Positions 8,607 to 19,258 of a DNA stretch of 64,000 bases are shown here, in pieces. The stretch is from Iodobacter fluviatilis (GTDB lineage: Bacteria > Pseudomonadota > Gammaproteobacteria > Burkholderiales > Chitinibacteraceae): contig NZ_UGHR01000001.1 of the NCBI RefSeq assembly GCF_900451195.1, positions 2,914,001 to 2,978,000 of the forward strand. Reading direction: 5' to 3'. Under the pieces are notes generated by a model, which was not told the DNA's origin, made no database searches, and saw only the letters and a list, made by a program, of their open reading frames with translations. Position 1 is the stretch's first letter; every line of letters starts with the position of its first letter. The position numbers and the translations under genes were made by a program.

Positions 8607-11498
8607 ATGAACCGGTTTTTCGCACGATCACTGCGCCCCACGGGCTCGGCTACATCCCTCAAGCTACTGCGTGGTGGCCTGATCCTGCTGTACGCCATTT
8701 TGGCCATTGTTACTACCGTTGCGCTGGTCATCGTGTCCTTGCATGACTATCAGGCCACCATCAAAGAAGCAGAACGCAGCAGTCTATCTCTGGCCCGCTC
8801 ACTGGATGAGCACGCCACACGCTCTTTTGTTTCGGTTGAGCAATCCATGCAAAATATCGTGGAAAACCTCAATCAGTATGGCGGGGTGGACCAAGCCAAT
8901 GAGCTGCAAACCCATAAAGTATTACAAGATAAGGTAAAACTTACTCCGCAGGTGCGAGCCATCATCACCATTGACAGCAAGGGGCTGATCCAGAGCCACG
9001 GGCTGGAATACCCTACCCGCCATGTTAGTCTGGCGGACCGGAGTTATTTTCTGTATCACCGCCAGTTTCAAGACAGCCGCCCGCTCATTGGTAACCCCAT
9101 CCTGAGCCGCACAGATGGAAAATGGCTGATCCCTGTGACGCAGCGCATCAAAAAAAATAGTAACGAGTTTGGTGGCGTAATTTTAGCGGGCGTAGAGCCC
9201 CAGTATTTTATTCAGTTTTATCAATCACTCAAGTTAGCGCCAGGCAGCCATGTCCATTTACTGCGTAGCGATGGCGTGATTTTACTGAGCTACCCTTTTG
9301 ATGAAGCCCAGATTGGCCGCAATTTAAGGGATATCGACCCGCTACTATTCGAGCAGCGCCGCCTGCAAGGCTCCAGCGTTTACCCAAGCACCTATAACAA
9401 TACCCAGCTGCTAACCGCGTTTCACACCAGCCAGAGCATTCTGCCGCTGATTATTCTGATTTCCACCGACCGCAACACCCTGCTGAATCGCTTTATGAGC
9501 GATCTCATTACCCGTGCTCTGGCGGGTTTAAGCTTTGTGCTGATTATTTCCTGCCTGCTTTATTTACTGTTAAAGCAAATCAGACGAGTGGAAAGCATCG
9601 AAGAAAGATTACATCTCACCCAATTTACCGTGGATGAAGCCCCGGATATTATTCTCTGGGCCGATTATTCCGGCCAAATTTGCTATGCCAACCGCGCCAC
9701 ATCAACCAGCACCGGCTACAGCGCGGACGAGCTGCTCAAACTACGTTTCTTTGATATTTTCCCGCAAATTAATCAAGCCCAGTGGCAAGAGTTCTGGAAC
9801 ACCCTTACGGTTGAAAAGCGTTTGCTTTACACCACGCACCAGATCAATTTGCAACATACTCAGCTACCGGTTGAAATCACCTTCAGCCAGATCACTTTTG
9901 CTGAAGTAGCTTATCTTTGCGCCACGGTGCGTGATATTTCCGAGCAACAAAACAGCGAACGCGAGCTGCGCCGACACCGCGACCACCTGCAAGATTTGGT
10001 CTGGGAGCGCACCGCAGAAATCCGCTCCGTACTGGATGCCAGCCCGCTGGCCATTATGCTCTCTGTCAAAGGGACGATACGCCTAGTCAACCCTGCATTT
10101 GAGGCGCTGTTTGGCTACAGCACGGCAGAAATCACCGACATGCCAACAGATATGCTGCACGCCTCTGCCCAGCACTTTACGGCTTATAACAAGCCCATCC
10201 GTGAAGCCATTAAGAGTAAAGGCACATTCCGGGGCGAGATGGAGCTCTACCGCAGAGACACCTCCAGCTTCTGGGCCATGGTCTATGCCAAAGAAATGGT
10301 GGCTGGTGATATCAGCAAGGGCTTGATTTGCGTAATTGAAGATGTCAGCGCATCCCGAATTGCAGCGCAGGCGCTCAGACAATCAGAGCGACTTAAACGC
10401 ACAATTATCGAGGGCACTGCCGACGGTTTTATTCTGATTGACAGCAAAAGCCGCATTGTTGATATCAACCAAGCCTTTTGCCAGCAACTGGGTCTTCATC
10501 GCAATACGCTGATTGGTAAACAACCCGATGAGCTTTGGCCGGAACACGCCAATTCGATTTTTCCGGCTCATTTATCCAGCCAGCAGATGCAATCCAATCA
10601 TGTGGAGGAAGTCAGCCTTCCTGCCGCAGATGGCAAACAGCGCCCATTTTTAGTCAATTCCGCCTGCATTTATGATGAGCACCAGCATTTAGAATATGCT
10701 TTTGCTTTTCTCACTAATATTTCCAAACTCAAAGAAGTTGAAAGCAATCTCTTAGAAGCGAAAGAAGCGGCAGAAGCGGCCAATATGGCTAAATCTATTT
10801 TTCTGGCCAATATGTCGCATGAGCTTCGCACGCCCATGCATGCCATTTTGTCTTTTTCTGAAATTGGCCTGTCTAAAGTAGGAACAGCCGACAGCGCTAA
10901 TTTAATCCGCTATTTTGAGCGCATTCATTCTAGCGGCAACCGATTACTTATTTTACTGAATGATCTTTTAGATATGTCGCGGCTTGAAGCCAATAAAATG
11001 CGTTATTCAAAAATGAATTTCGATCTAAAAACAATTACAAAACACGCTTCAACCGAGCTGCTTACTTTACTGGCCAGCAAGGATATTCAGCTTAATTTAG
11101 ATGCAGGCGCCCCACCGCTGATGCTTTTCTTTGATAAAGCGCGCATTACTCAGGTGATTATTAATTTACTTTCAAATGCCATTAAATTCAGCCCCAACCA
11201 TACTGAAATAGATATTCATTTTATTGAAGAAACCCGCCTCAGCGATGGCAGAGCGGCCAGCGGCTTAAGTGTCAGGGATCACGGCCCTGGCATTCCTGAA
11301 GCAGAGCTCGATTTAATTTTTGATAAATTTATTCAAAGTAGCCGCCTGAACAGCCACGCCAGCGGCACGGGTCTGGGGCTGGCCATCAGCCGCCAGATCA
11401 TGACCGATCATGGAGGAGAAATTAATGCTCGCAATGCCGAAGGCGGCGGCGCAGTGATTAGTATTTTGCTGCCACTCGAGCCACCAGATAAAGCATAA
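8607..11498 (+). CDS. membrane sensor histidine kinase with Cache and three PAS domains
   Basis: This 963-residue protein has a transmembrane segment at about residues 24-46, an extracytoplasmic Cache/PDC-type sensor (about 50-295), and a second transmembrane segment at about 302-322. Three PAS domains start near 335, 471 and 596. The HisKA domain has the phospho-acceptor in [13 protein letters not shown] (His near 738), and the HATPase has [12 protein letters not shown] (N box), DHGPGIPE and [10 protein letters not shown]. No receiver domain is attached and no response regulator is next to it, so it is an orphan kinase. The ligand is unknown; PDC sensors often bind small organic acids or amino acids. 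It lies between uup and prfC with its own leader, 62 bp after the uup terminator. Confidence 0.92.
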   Translation: MNRFFARSLRPTGSATSLKLLRGGLILLYAILAIVTTVALVIVSLHDYQATIKEAERSSLSLARSLDEHATRSFVSVEQSMQNIVENLNQYGGVDQANELQTHKVLQDKVKLTPQVRAIITIDSKGLIQSHGLEYPTRHVSLADRSYFLYHRQFQDSRPLIGNPILSRTDGKWLIPVTQRIKKNSNEFGGVILAGVEPQYFIQFYQSLKLAPGSHVHLLRSDGVILLSYPFDEAQIGRNLRDIDPLLFEQRRLQGSSVYPSTYNNTQLLTAFHTSQSILPLIILISTDRNTLLNRFMSDLITRALAGLSFVLIISCLLYLLLKQIRRVESIEERLHLTQFTVDEAPDIILWADYSGQICYANRATSTSTGYSADELLKLRFFDIFPQINQAQWQEFWNTLTVEKRLLYTTHQINLQHTQLPVEITFSQITFAEVAYLCATVRDISEQQNSERELRRHRDHLQDLVWERTAEIRSVLDASPLAIMLSVKGTIRLVNPAFEALFGYSTAEITDMPTDMLHASAQHFTAYNKPIREAIKSKGTFRGEMELYRRDTSSFWAMVYAKEMVAGDISKGLICVIEDVSASRIAAQALRQSERLKRTIIEGTADGFILIDSKSRIVDINQAFCQQLGLHRNTLIGKQPDELWPEHANSIFPAHLSSQQMQSNHVEEVSLPAADGKQRPFLVNSACIYDEHQHLEYAFAFLTNISKLKEVESNLLEAKEAAEAANMAKSIFLANMSHELRTPMHAILSFSEIGLSKVGTADSANLIRYFERIHSSGNRLLILLNDLLDMSRLEANKMRYSKMNFDLKTITKHASTELLTLLASKDIQLNLDAGAPPLMLFFDKARITQVIINLLSNAIKFSPNHTEIDIHFIEETRLSDGRAASGLSVRDHGPGIPEAELDLIFDKFIQSSRLNSHASGTGLGLAISRQIMTDHGGEINARNAEGGGAVISILLPLEPPDKA

Positions 11499-11602
11499 AG
11501 CCGGAACAAGCCCTCCGGCCTGCCGGGGCGGTGCACCGTGATCCGTGCTTATCCCCCGTAATTAACGTAAAATCCCTCTTTTGCTTTTTTGTAGCCCTTT
11601 AC

Positions 11603-13192
11603 ATGACTGATTTAGCACGCGAAGTAGGCCGTCGCCGCACCTTCGCCATTATCTCCCACCCTGATGCGGGTAAAACGACGCTCACCGAAAAGCTGCTTTA
11701 TTTCTCGGGTGCGATCCAAAACGCCGGTACGGTTAAAGGTAAAAAAGGCGGCAAGTTCGCCACGTCCGACTGGATGGATATCGAAAAGCAAAGGGGTATT
11801 TCGGTAGCCTCCAGTGTGATGCAGTTTGATTACCGCGATCACGTGGTTAATCTGCTCGACACCCCAGGCCACCAGGATTTCTCTGAAGACACTTACCGCG
11901 TACTCACCGCCGTAGACAGCGCCTTAATGGTGATTGATGCGGCCAAAGGCGTGGAAGCGCAAACCATCAAGCTGCTGAATGTCTGCCGCCTGCGTAATAC
12001 GCCGATTATTACGCTGATGAATAAGCTCGACCGCGAAGTCCGTGATTCGCTTGAGCTCTTAGACGAAGTTGAAAGCGTGCTGGAAATCCGCTGCGCGCCC
12101 ATTACTTGGCCGATCGGCATGGGTAAGACTTTCCGTGGTGTGTACAGCATCCTGACCGATACTGTACTGCTGTTCACCCCCGGCAAAGGCCCGCTGGATG
12201 AAATGGAAATCATTGAGGGCCTGAATAACCCGCGCCTTGATGAGCTATTCCCACTGGAAATCGAAACCACCCGTATGGAGCTGGAACTGGTACGCGGCGC
12301 TTCGCATCCCTTTGTGCTGGAAGAATTTTTATCGGGCGACTTAACCCCGGTCTTCTTTGGCTCGGCGATTAATAACTTCGGGATTCGTGAAATCTTAAAC
12401 GCGCTGGTTGACTGGGCCCCCTCGCCTGGGGATGCCAATGCCACCGTACGTACCATCAGCCCGACCGAAGAAAAATTCTCTGCCTTTGTGTTTAAGATTC
12501 AGGCCAATATGGATCCGAAACACCGCGACCGGATTGCTTTCCTGCGCGTGTGTTCGGGTGAATTTACCCGTGGCATGAAGTTCAAGCATTTGCGGCTTAA
12601 CCGTGAAATTGCGGCCAACTCGGTAGTGACCTTTATGGCGCAAGGCCGTGAGCAAGTAGAAGAAGCCTACGCGGGCGATATTATCGGCCTGCCTAATCAC
12701 GGTAATATCCAGATTGGTGATTCATTCTCTGAAGGCGAGCTGTTGGCCTTTACCGGCATTCCCTACTTTGCCCCTGAAATGTTCCGCATTGTGCGCATCA
12801 AAAACCCGCTGAAGATCAAGCAGCTGCAAAAAGGCTTGCAACAGCTGGGTGAAGAAGGTGCAGTACAGGTCTTTAAACCGCTGAATGGCTCGGATCTGAT
12901 CCTAGGGGCGGTGGGTGTGCTGCAATTTGAAGTGGTGGCCTCGCGCCTTGCCAATGAATACGGTGTAGAAGCCGTCTTTGAATCCACTACTATTTACACT
13001 GCACGCTGGGTCAGCTGTGAAGACGCCAAAATGCTCGACGATTTTGAAGGGCAGCTGGTTAATAATCTGGGACGCGATGCTGCAAACAGCCTTGCTTACC
13101 TCGCAACCAGCCGGGTGAACTTACAACTCACCCAGGAACGGTGGCCTAAAATCGTGTTTCATGCAACCCGTGAACATGCCGTTACCCTGTAA
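11603..13192 (+). CDS. prfC: peptide chain release factor 3
   Basis: Starting at ATG 11603 ([23 protein letters not shown]) gives 529 residues, the usual length of RF3; an upstream GTG start would add 24 atypical residues. The GTPase domain shows [15 protein letters not shown] (G1), [10 protein letters not shown] (G2/switch I), DTPGHQDF (G3) and MNKLDR (G4). RF3 uses GTP to remove RF1/RF2 from the ribosome after peptide release. The C-terminal region contains the EF-G-like domains ([21 protein letters not shown]). The gene stands alone, followed by a clear terminator at 13204. Confidence 0.97.
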   Translation: MTDLAREVGRRRTFAIISHPDAGKTTLTEKLLYFSGAIQNAGTVKGKKGGKFATSDWMDIEKQRGISVASSVMQFDYRDHVVNLLDTPGHQDFSEDTYRVLTAVDSALMVIDAAKGVEAQTIKLLNVCRLRNTPIITLMNKLDREVRDSLELLDEVESVLEIRCAPITWPIGMGKTFRGVYSILTDTVLLFTPGKGPLDEMEIIEGLNNPRLDELFPLEIETTRMELELVRGASHPFVLEEFLSGDLTPVFFGSAINNFGIREILNALVDWAPSPGDANATVRTISPTEEKFSAFVFKIQANMDPKHRDRIAFLRVCSGEFTRGMKFKHLRLNREIAANSVVTFMAQGREQVEEAYAGDIIGLPNHGNIQIGDSFSEGELLAFTGIPYFAPEMFRIVRIKNPLKIKQLQKGLQQLGEEGAVQVFKPLNGSDLILGAVGVLQFEVVASRLANEYGVEAVFESTTIYTARWVSCEDAKMLDDFEGQLVNNLGRDAANSLAYLATSRVNLQLTQERWPKIVFHATREHAVTL

Positions 13193-13203
13193 ATATTTAA
13201 CGC

Positions 13204-13235
13204 AACAGCGCCGCAATTTGGCGCTGTTTTTTTTT
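13204..13235 (+). terminator. Rho-independent terminator of prfC
   Basis: The stem ACAGCGCC / GGCGCTGT has a 7-nt loop and is followed by nine T residues (13227-13235). It lies 12 bp after the prfC stop codon. Confidence 0.92.
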
Positions 13236-13301
13236 GATTTTTATGCTCTATTTTCCCAAGGCAAAAGTAGTCAACTCTATACAAGCTACAAAACCAAGAA
13301 G

Positions 13302-13343
13302 TTGATTTATATTAAGTTTTTGCGTCAAAGATCGGACTAGGAT
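13302..13343 (+). promoter_or_regulatory. FNR/ANR-type anaerobic activator site and promoter of pflB
   Basis: TTGATTTATATTAA at 13302-13315 matches the FNR consensus TTGAT-N4-ATCAA at nine of ten positions. A -10-like TAGGAT lies at 13338-13343, which would place transcription start near 13350 and the FNR site centre (13308.5) about 41.5 bp upstream, the class II activator position. A location directly before the oxygen-sensitive pyruvate formate-lyase operon makes this functionally sensible. The start point itself is inferred. Confidence 0.7.
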
Positions 13344-13451
13344 GAAGGTATTGAAACGCGGGAAAAACGCTTTCAGACAGATCAAACTTAAAGCGTGTCC
13401 TTATAAGGCATGCACGGCAACAGGGTCTTGAGGCCTACAGGAGCATCAGCT

Positions 13452-15764
13452 ATGAACGCACCAGAAAACCATCTGCAACTTGACGCTTGGCGCGGGTTTA
13501 AAACGGGCGAGTGGCAAGACAAAGTGGACACTCGTGGTTTTATCCAACTTAACTATACGCCTTACTTGGATGATGATAGCTTCCTTGCCGGCCCGACCGA
13601 ACGCACTACTCAGCTCTGGACAGAATTATCTGTTCAGCTAAAAGAAGAGCGCAAACGTGGCGTATTAGAAGTATCGACTCACGTTGGTGCATCCATTACT
13701 GCGCACGGCCCTGGCTATATCAATAAAGATTTAGAAACCATCGTTGGTGTACAAACTGACAAACCTCTGCGTCGCGCCATTATGCCGAACGGCGGTTTAC
13801 GCATGGTGCAAAACGGCCTTGAAGCCTATCACTTTGAAATGAACCCACAAATTGTGGATATCTTTACCAAATACCGTAAAGATCACAATATGGGCGTATT
13901 TGATGCTTACACCCCAGAAATCATGGCTTGCCGTAGCTCAGGCGTGATTACGGGCCTGCCGGATTCTTACGGCCGTGGCCGTATTATTGGTGACTATCGT
14001 CGCGTCGCTTTATACGGCGTTGATTTCCTAATTAACGATAAAAAACGCGAAAAAACAGAACTGAATAATGTTCCGTTTACCGAATCGGTGATTCGTCTGC
14101 GTGAAGAATTATCTGAGCAAATCAAAGCGCTGGGCGAACTCAAGCAAATGGCCAAAGCCTATGGCTTTGATATCTCCAAGCCTGCTGCGACTGCCCAAGA
14201 AGCCATCCAATGGTTGTACTTTGGCTATCTTGCTGCCACTAAAGAGCAAAATGGCGCTGCGATGTCTATTGGCCGTACGTCCACCTTCCTTGACGTGTAT
14301 ATCGAACGCGATTTGCAGGAAGGCCGTATTACCGAATCACAAGCTCAGGAAATGATTGACCATATGGTCATGAAATTGCGCATTATCCGCTTCCTGCGCA
14401 CACCAGAATACGATGATTTATTCTCTGGCGACCCAACATGGGTTACAGAATCCATCGGTGGTACAGGGCTTGATGGCCGTACACTGGTGACTAAAACCAG
14501 CTTCCGTGTTCTGCACACCCTGTACAACCTCGGACCGGCTCCAGAGCCTAATCTAACCGTATTGTGGTCGACTTCTTTCCCGCAAGGCTTTAAAGAATTC
14601 TGCGCGAAAGTGTCAATTGATACCTCAGCCATCCAGTACGAAAACGATGACTTGATGAAACCTAAATGGGGTGACGATTACGCCATCGCATGTTGTGTTT
14701 CCGCCATGGCCGTGGGTAAGCAAATGCAATTCTTTGGCGCACGGGTCAACCTTGCCAAAGCCATGCTGTATGCGATCAACGGTGGTGTGGACGAAAAAAC
14801 CGGCAAAGTAGTGGCCAATGGTTTCGAACCACTGAAAGGCGATGTACTGGATTACGACGAAGTGATGGCCAAATACGATGTAATGCTGGATTGGCTGGCA
14901 AAAACATACGTGACTGCGCTGAACTCCATCCATTACATGCACGATAAATACTCGTACGAACGCATTGAAATGGCACTGCATGATCGCGATATTCTGCGCA
15001 CCATGGCTTGCGGTATTGCCGGCCTGTCAGTTGCTGCGGATTCACTTTCTGCCATCAAACACGCAAAAGTAAGCGTTGTACGTAATGAAAAAGGCATTGC
15101 CGTTGATTACAAAATCGAAGGCGACTACCCAGCTTACGGTAACAACGATGACCGCGTGGATGATATTGCAGTGTGGCTGACAGAAACATTCATGAACAAG
15201 ATCAAGGCTCAGCCTGTGTTCTATCGTGATTCAATGCCTACTCAATCGGTTCTGACCATTACCTCTAATGTGGTTTATGGTAAGAAAACAGGTAACACAC
15301 CTGACGGCCGTCGTGCAGGCACACCATTCTCACCAGGTGCAAACCCGATGAATGGCCGTGATACCAATGGCTTTATCGCTGCGGGCTTCTCAGTATCGAA
15401 GATCCCTTACGAAGCAGCCTTGGATGGTGTGTCATGGACAGCCTCCATGACCCCGGATGCACTGGGCCACAACGATGCAGACCGCGTTAAAACACTAGCG
15501 GCTTCGATCGACGGTTTGTTTGGGCCACACGGTGAAGAATGCTCCGCATGCCTCGATAAAGATGCGGTTGATCAAACCATGGATCAGCTCTTCCATCTGA
15601 ACATGAATGTATTAAATCGTGACACCCTACTGGATGCCATGGAACACCCAGAAAACTACCCACAACTGACCGTGCGTGTTTCTGGTTATGCAGTGAACTT
15701 TGTGAAACTGACCCGCGAACAGCAAATGGACGTGATCAGCCGCACCTTCCACGGCAAGTGTTAA
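13452..15764 (+). CDS. pflB: pyruvate formate-lyase (formate C-acetyltransferase)
   Basis: The start is ATG 13452 ([16 protein letters not shown]), preceded by AGGAG with 8-nt spacing; it gives 770 residues against 760 in E. coli. PFL converts pyruvate and CoA to acetyl-CoA and formate without oxygen. The active-site cysteine pair is seen at about residues 414-415 ([10 protein letters not shown]), and the glycyl radical site at about Gly745 in [12 protein letters not shown]. The gene is followed by a stand-alone copy of its own C-terminal radical domain (15856) and then by the activase gene pflA (16153), so the cluster makes, repairs and activates the enzyme. An FNR-type box upstream points to anaerobic induction. 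Confidence 0.97.
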   Translation: MNAPENHLQLDAWRGFKTGEWQDKVDTRGFIQLNYTPYLDDDSFLAGPTERTTQLWTELSVQLKEERKRGVLEVSTHVGASITAHGPGYINKDLETIVGVQTDKPLRRAIMPNGGLRMVQNGLEAYHFEMNPQIVDIFTKYRKDHNMGVFDAYTPEIMACRSSGVITGLPDSYGRGRIIGDYRRVALYGVDFLINDKKREKTELNNVPFTESVIRLREELSEQIKALGELKQMAKAYGFDISKPAATAQEAIQWLYFGYLAATKEQNGAAMSIGRTSTFLDVYIERDLQEGRITESQAQEMIDHMVMKLRIIRFLRTPEYDDLFSGDPTWVTESIGGTGLDGRTLVTKTSFRVLHTLYNLGPAPEPNLTVLWSTSFPQGFKEFCAKVSIDTSAIQYENDDLMKPKWGDDYAIACCVSAMAVGKQMQFFGARVNLAKAMLYAINGGVDEKTGKVVANGFEPLKGDVLDYDEVMAKYDVMLDWLAKTYVTALNSIHYMHDKYSYERIEMALHDRDILRTMACGIAGLSVAADSLSAIKHAKVSVVRNEKGIAVDYKIEGDYPAYGNNDDRVDDIAVWLTETFMNKIKAQPVFYRDSMPTQSVLTITSNVVYGKKTGNTPDGRRAGTPFSPGANPMNGRDTNGFIAAGFSVSKIPYEAALDGVSWTASMTPDALGHNDADRVKTLAASIDGLFGPHGEECSACLDKDAVDQTMDQLFHLNMNVLNRDTLLDAMEHPENYPQLTVRVSGYAVNFVKLTREQQMDVISRTFHGKC

Positions 15765-15855
15765 GACGTATTGCTTTGTGATCTCTCAGCCCTGAGGGGC
15801 TGGCAGATTAATCCGAACCAAAGACTGACGAACACACCCACCCAAGGAGCAGCCC

Positions 15856-16041
15856 ATGGCACAACTCTTTCACCTCAATATGAATGTGTTAAACCGGGAT
15901 ACCCTGGTTGATGCGATGGAAAACCCGGATAAATACCCACAACTGACCGTGCGTGTTTCTGGCTATGCAGTTAATTTCGTCAAGCTCACTCGTGAGCAGC
16001 AAATGGACGTCATCAGCCGTACATTCCACGAAAAAACATAA
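15856..16041 (+). CDS. grcA: 61-residue stand-alone glycyl radical domain (GrcA-like)
   Basis: The 61-residue product aligns without gaps to the last 61 residues of the upstream PflB, with 54 identical, including the radical-bearing Gly36 in RVSGYAV. It starts at the Met equivalent to an internal Met of PflB (MDQLFHLN versus MAQLFHLN). A good ribosome site AAGGAG lies 6 nt before ATG. In E. coli, GrcA (YfiD, 127 residues) replaces the oxygen-cleaved C-terminus of PFL and restores activity. This version is half that length and lacks the N-terminal part, so it is a minimal form created by duplication of the pflB 3' end. Function as a repair subunit is inferred from family and context. Confidence 0.8.
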   Translation: MAQLFHLNMNVLNRDTLVDAMENPDKYPQLTVRVSGYAVNFVKLTREQQMDVISRTFHEKT

Positions 16042-16076
16042 GTAGTGCTGCCTAGCAGCTCAAAGTAGATCTACCC

Positions 16077-16114
16077 AAAACGGATCATTAAGCGCAGGCT
16101 TAATGATCCGTTTT
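16077..16114. terminator. 17-bp perfect hairpin between grcA-like gene and pflA
   Basis: AAAACGGATCATTAAGC, a GCAG loop, and the exact complement ending in TTTT form a 17-bp stem. With A4 on one side and T4 on the other it can act in both directions. It lies 36 bp after the grcA-like stop and 38 bp before pflA, so pflA may depend on readthrough or its own promoter. Confidence 0.8.
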
Positions 16115-16152
16115 AACGTACAACAATAAAATAAGTACTACTGGAAAAAAAC

Positions 16153-16938
16153 ATGAAACCAAGCAAGCCACTCGGGGAAATCATCCCGATCTCTTTTGAT
16201 ACCGAGCACCACCAGCAGGGCTTTGTACACTCCATTGAAACCGGCGCGGCTGTCGATGGCCCCGGCATGCGTTTTGCCCTTTTTGTCAGCGGCTGCCAGT
16301 TCCGCTGCCTGTATTGCCACAACCCGGACACATGGAAGCTGCATAACGGCAAAAGCTATACCGTCGAAGCCGTCATGACCGAGCTGAGCAAATACGCCAG
16401 CTTTTTACGCATTGCGGGCGGGCTGACGATTTCTGGTGGCGAGCCATTAATGCAAGCGCACTTTGTAGGCGAAATATTCCGCCGCGCCAAACAGGATCTC
16501 AAACTGCACACTGCGCTCGATACCCAAGGCTTTTTAGCCGCTCACCTCGATGATGCATGGTTCGATCATGTGGATTTAGTGCTGCTGGATATCAAACAAA
16601 GTGACCCGGTCAAATATGAAGCCCTGACCGGCAAACCCCTGCAACCCACGCTCGACTTTGCCGAACGCCTGCAAAAGATGGGCAAACCAGTCTGGGTTCG
16701 CTATGTACTGATCCCCGGAATCAGTGACGACTTTGCCGACGTAGAAAAGCTGGCTGACTATCTGAAACCCATGCAAAACATCGAGCGGGTAGAAGTATTG
16801 CCCTTCCATAAAATGGGCGAAAGCAAATGGGCCGAGCTGGGCATGAAATACGAATTAAGCGACACCCCTACGCCAACACCCGAACTAGTTGAGCGAGTAC
16901 GTGATCAATTTCGCCAACGCGGTTTATTTACCTGCTAG
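16153..16938 (+). CDS. pflA: pyruvate formate-lyase activating enzyme
   Basis: This 261-residue radical SAM protein carries the CX3CX2C cluster motif at about C48, C52 and C55 (SGCQFRCLYCHNPDTW), which binds a [4Fe-4S] cluster and S-adenosylmethionine. It also has the GG(E/D)P motif in TISGGEPLMQ. It abstracts hydrogen from the target glycine of PflB, and presumably from the small GrcA-like protein, to create the glycyl radical. It lies downstream of pflB and the small gene on the same strand but behind a strong hairpin. E. coli PflA is 246 residues. Confidence 0.95.
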   Translation: MKPSKPLGEIIPISFDTEHHQQGFVHSIETGAAVDGPGMRFALFVSGCQFRCLYCHNPDTWKLHNGKSYTVEAVMTELSKYASFLRIAGGLTISGGEPLMQAHFVGEIFRRAKQDLKLHTALDTQGFLAAHLDDAWFDHVDLVLLDIKQSDPVKYEALTGKPLQPTLDFAERLQKMGKPVWVRYVLIPGISDDFADVEKLADYLKPMQNIERVEVLPFHKMGESKWAELGMKYELSDTPTPTPELVERVRDQFRQRGLFTC

Positions 16939-16971
16939 CGGATGCCCCTACAGCAAACCCCAAGTGAACCA

Positions 16972-17034
16972 CGGAGGACACAGAGTTTCACGGAGAGAAA
17001 CCTAATATAGGGTGGGCACACCTTTGTGCCCACG
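16972..17034. repeat. CACGGAG-type repeat and GTGGGCAC hairpin after pflA
   Basis: After pflA the sequence has CCACGGAGGACACAGAG and then TTTCACGGAGAGAAAC (16972-17001). A hairpin GTGGGCAC-ACCTTT-GTGCCCAC follows at 17012-17033. Similar CACGGAG motifs occur near 25355-25410 and 43547. The hairpin lacks a T run, so its terminator function is uncertain. These look like short dispersed intergenic repeats. Confidence 0.55.
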
Positions 17035-17174
17035 CCATCTTTCACAAGAAACAACACTCATTTCACACTAAAAAAACCAGTGCCACCTCCATATTTACCC
17101 CTTCCGCAAGCAAGCATCGCCATCTAAGCATGCTAAACTAGCCGCCTTTCTCGCCCTGTTAGATTTCGCCTCCC

Positions 17175-18413
17175 ATGTATGAACTTCTGATCGGCCTGCG
17201 CTATACGCGTGCCAGCCGTCGTAATGGCTTTATCTCGTTTATTTCTCTGGTTTCCGTGATTGGTATTGCACTGGGAGTGGCCGCGCTCATTATTGTGCTC
17301 TCTGTGATGAATGGCTTTCAGGAAGAAGTGCGTAACCGCATTCTGGGCATGGCCGCTCATGTGCAGATCAGCGGCGTGGGCAATCAGCTAAATGACTGGA
17401 AATCAGCCGCCAGCACAGCCAAAAAGAATCCGCACGTACTTGCCGCAGCCCCCTATGTTTTAGGCCAAGGCCTACTGACTAACGGAGGCGATCAGGTCAA
17501 AGGGGTGCTCATCCGGGGTGTTGATCCAAAACTGGAAAGCGCCGTAAATGAGGTTTCTGGCAAGCTGGTCAGCGGAACATTCCAATCTTTGGAGGCGGAT
17601 AAATTCGGTGTCATTCTGGGCATTTCTCTTGCCAACGAGCTGGGCGTTCGCACGGGTGATCGCGTCACCCTCATTACTCCGCAAGGCCAAGTCACGATTG
17701 CGGGATTTACCCCAAGATATAAACAATTCACCGTCACGGGCATTTTTAAAGCCGATTACGCGCCCTACGACATGGGCGTGGCCATGATTCATATTGGCGA
17801 CGCACAAAAGCTATTTCGCACCGCAGATGCTGTTTCGGGTGTCAGACTTAAACTGGACGACCTTAATTTAGCCCGCCGCGTTGCGCGCGAGCTCAATTAC
17901 GAAATGCCTAATTTAATTGTGGCCGACTGGACTCAGGAAAACCCCACCTATTTCCGCGCCGTTGAAATCGAAAAGCGCATGATGTTTATCATCCTGACAC
18001 TGATCGTGGCCGTTGCAGCGTTTAATCTGGTTTCTACCCTTGTGATGGTGGTCACCGACAAGCAAGCCGATATCGCCATCTTGCGCACACTGGGCGCATC
18101 ACCTAGCTCCATCATGAAAATTTTTGTGATCCAAGGGGCATTATCCGGCCTGATTGGCACGGGCTCCGGCGTACTGGCGGGCGTGTTTATCTCCAAAAAT
18201 CTGGATGTGATTGTGCCATTTATTGAGCGCGTGCTGGGCACGACGATTTTATCCCCGGATGTTTATCTCATTTCCGAGCTGCCATCGCGTGTGCTATGGG
18301 GTGATGTCAGCAGTATTGGTGGCATTTCACTGGTCTTAGCACTGGTCGCAACCCTCTACCCAAGCTGGCGCGCATCCCGCGTTAATCCTGCCGAGGCTTT
18401 ACGTTATGAGTAA
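17175..18413 (+). CDS. lolC: lipoprotein-releasing ABC transporter permease LolC/LolE
   Basis: The 412-residue inner-membrane protein begins [19 protein letters not shown], the typical LolC/E start. It has one transmembrane segment at about residues 25-45, a large periplasmic MacB-like domain (about 50-260), and three C-terminal segments of the FtsX type (about 270-400). With LolD it extracts lipoproteins from the inner membrane and passes them to LolA. Only one permease gene is present, as is usual in betaproteobacteria, so the complex is probably a homodimer of this subunit with two LolD. It overlaps lolD by 8 bp. No lolA is adjacent. Confidence 0.93.
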   Translation: MYELLIGLRYTRASRRNGFISFISLVSVIGIALGVAALIIVLSVMNGFQEEVRNRILGMAAHVQISGVGNQLNDWKSAASTAKKNPHVLAAAPYVLGQGLLTNGGDQVKGVLIRGVDPKLESAVNEVSGKLVSGTFQSLEADKFGVILGISLANELGVRTGDRVTLITPQGQVTIAGFTPRYKQFTVTGIFKADYAPYDMGVAMIHIGDAQKLFRTADAVSGVRLKLDDLNLARRVARELNYEMPNLIVADWTQENPTYFRAVEIEKRMMFIILTLIVAVAAFNLVSTLVMVVTDKQADIAILRTLGASPSSIMKIFVIQGALSGLIGTGSGVLAGVFISKNLDVIVPFIERVLGTTILSPDVYLISELPSRVLWGDVSSIGGISLVLALVATLYPSWRASRVNPAEALRYE

Positions 18414-19098
18414 CACCAGTCAGACGCCCGTATTGGCGGCACAAAATTTAAGCAAAAGCTATAAAACCGGCAAACTAGAAACCCAGGTGCTGGCTCACAT
18501 TGATTTTGAATTGCATCAGGGTGAAACCGTCGCCATTGTGGGGGCATCAGGCTCTGGTAAATCCACGCTGCTGCACTGCCTTGGGGCTCTCGACGCACCC
18601 AGCAGCGGGCAAATTCAGCTGATGGGTAAAGACCCGCTAGCACTCAATGAAACCGAACGCGGCCTGATACGCAATCAGCATCTGGGCTTTGTTTATCAAT
18701 TTCATCATCTATTGCCCGAATTTACCGCAGCAGAAAACGTCGCCATGCCGCTGCTGATCCGCCGCATGGATAAAGCCTCCGCCCTGAAAGAGGCCGAAGC
18801 CATCTTGGCACGGGTAGGCCTTGCCGATCGCAGCCATCACAAACCCGGTGAATTATCAGGTGGCGAGCGTCAGCGGACCGCCATTGCCCGTGCACTGGTC
18901 ACCCGCCCGGCCTGTGTATTGGCGGATGAACCCACCGGTAACCTAGACCGCGAAACCGCTGGCGGCGTGTTTGAATTGATGCTGGAACTAGCTAGGGAGT
19001 CGGGCACAGGCTTTGTGATTGTGACACATGACCCAGAGCTGGCTGCCAAGTGCGGGCGCATGCTCAGGCTATCAAAAACCGGCCTAGCTGCAGGCTGA
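18406..19098 (+). CDS. lolD: lipoprotein-releasing ABC transporter ATPase LolD
   Basis: The 230-residue ABC ATPase has Walker [10 protein letters not shown], a Q-loop in [16 protein letters not shown], signature LSGGERQR and Walker [13 protein letters not shown]. The [19 protein letters not shown] stretch is characteristic of LolD. Its start overlaps the lolC stop by 8 bp, so translation is coupled. It powers lipoprotein release from the inner membrane. A gap of 160 bp separates it from the following binding-protein gene, and no clear terminator is seen. Confidence 0.95.
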   Translation: MSNTSQTPVLAAQNLSKSYKTGKLETQVLAHIDFELHQGETVAIVGASGSGKSTLLHCLGALDAPSSGQIQLMGKDPLALNETERGLIRNQHLGFVYQFHHLLPEFTAAENVAMPLLIRRMDKASALKEAEAILARVGLADRSHHKPGELSGGERQRTAIARALVTRPACVLADEPTGNLDRETAGGVFELMLELARESGTGFVIVTHDPELAAKCGRMLRLSKTGLAAG

Positions 19099-19258
19099 AT
19101 GCCCCCTCCTCTGAACTTAATTCACCAGCCATCATCAATTGCTGAGCTTAAGTACAGAGGATGGATGCAATTCTGCTGCACCCGCTCAAAGTGATGTCAG
19201 CCTAAAGCATGCTATACCGTAATGGAATATGTTAACTATCGGCGCAGCTAGGTAGTCC

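Noticed and set aside
17012..17033. Terminator for pflA
   Set aside because: The GTGGGCAC hairpin has no T tract and lies in repeat-like DNA, so I list it as a repeat and not a confident terminator.
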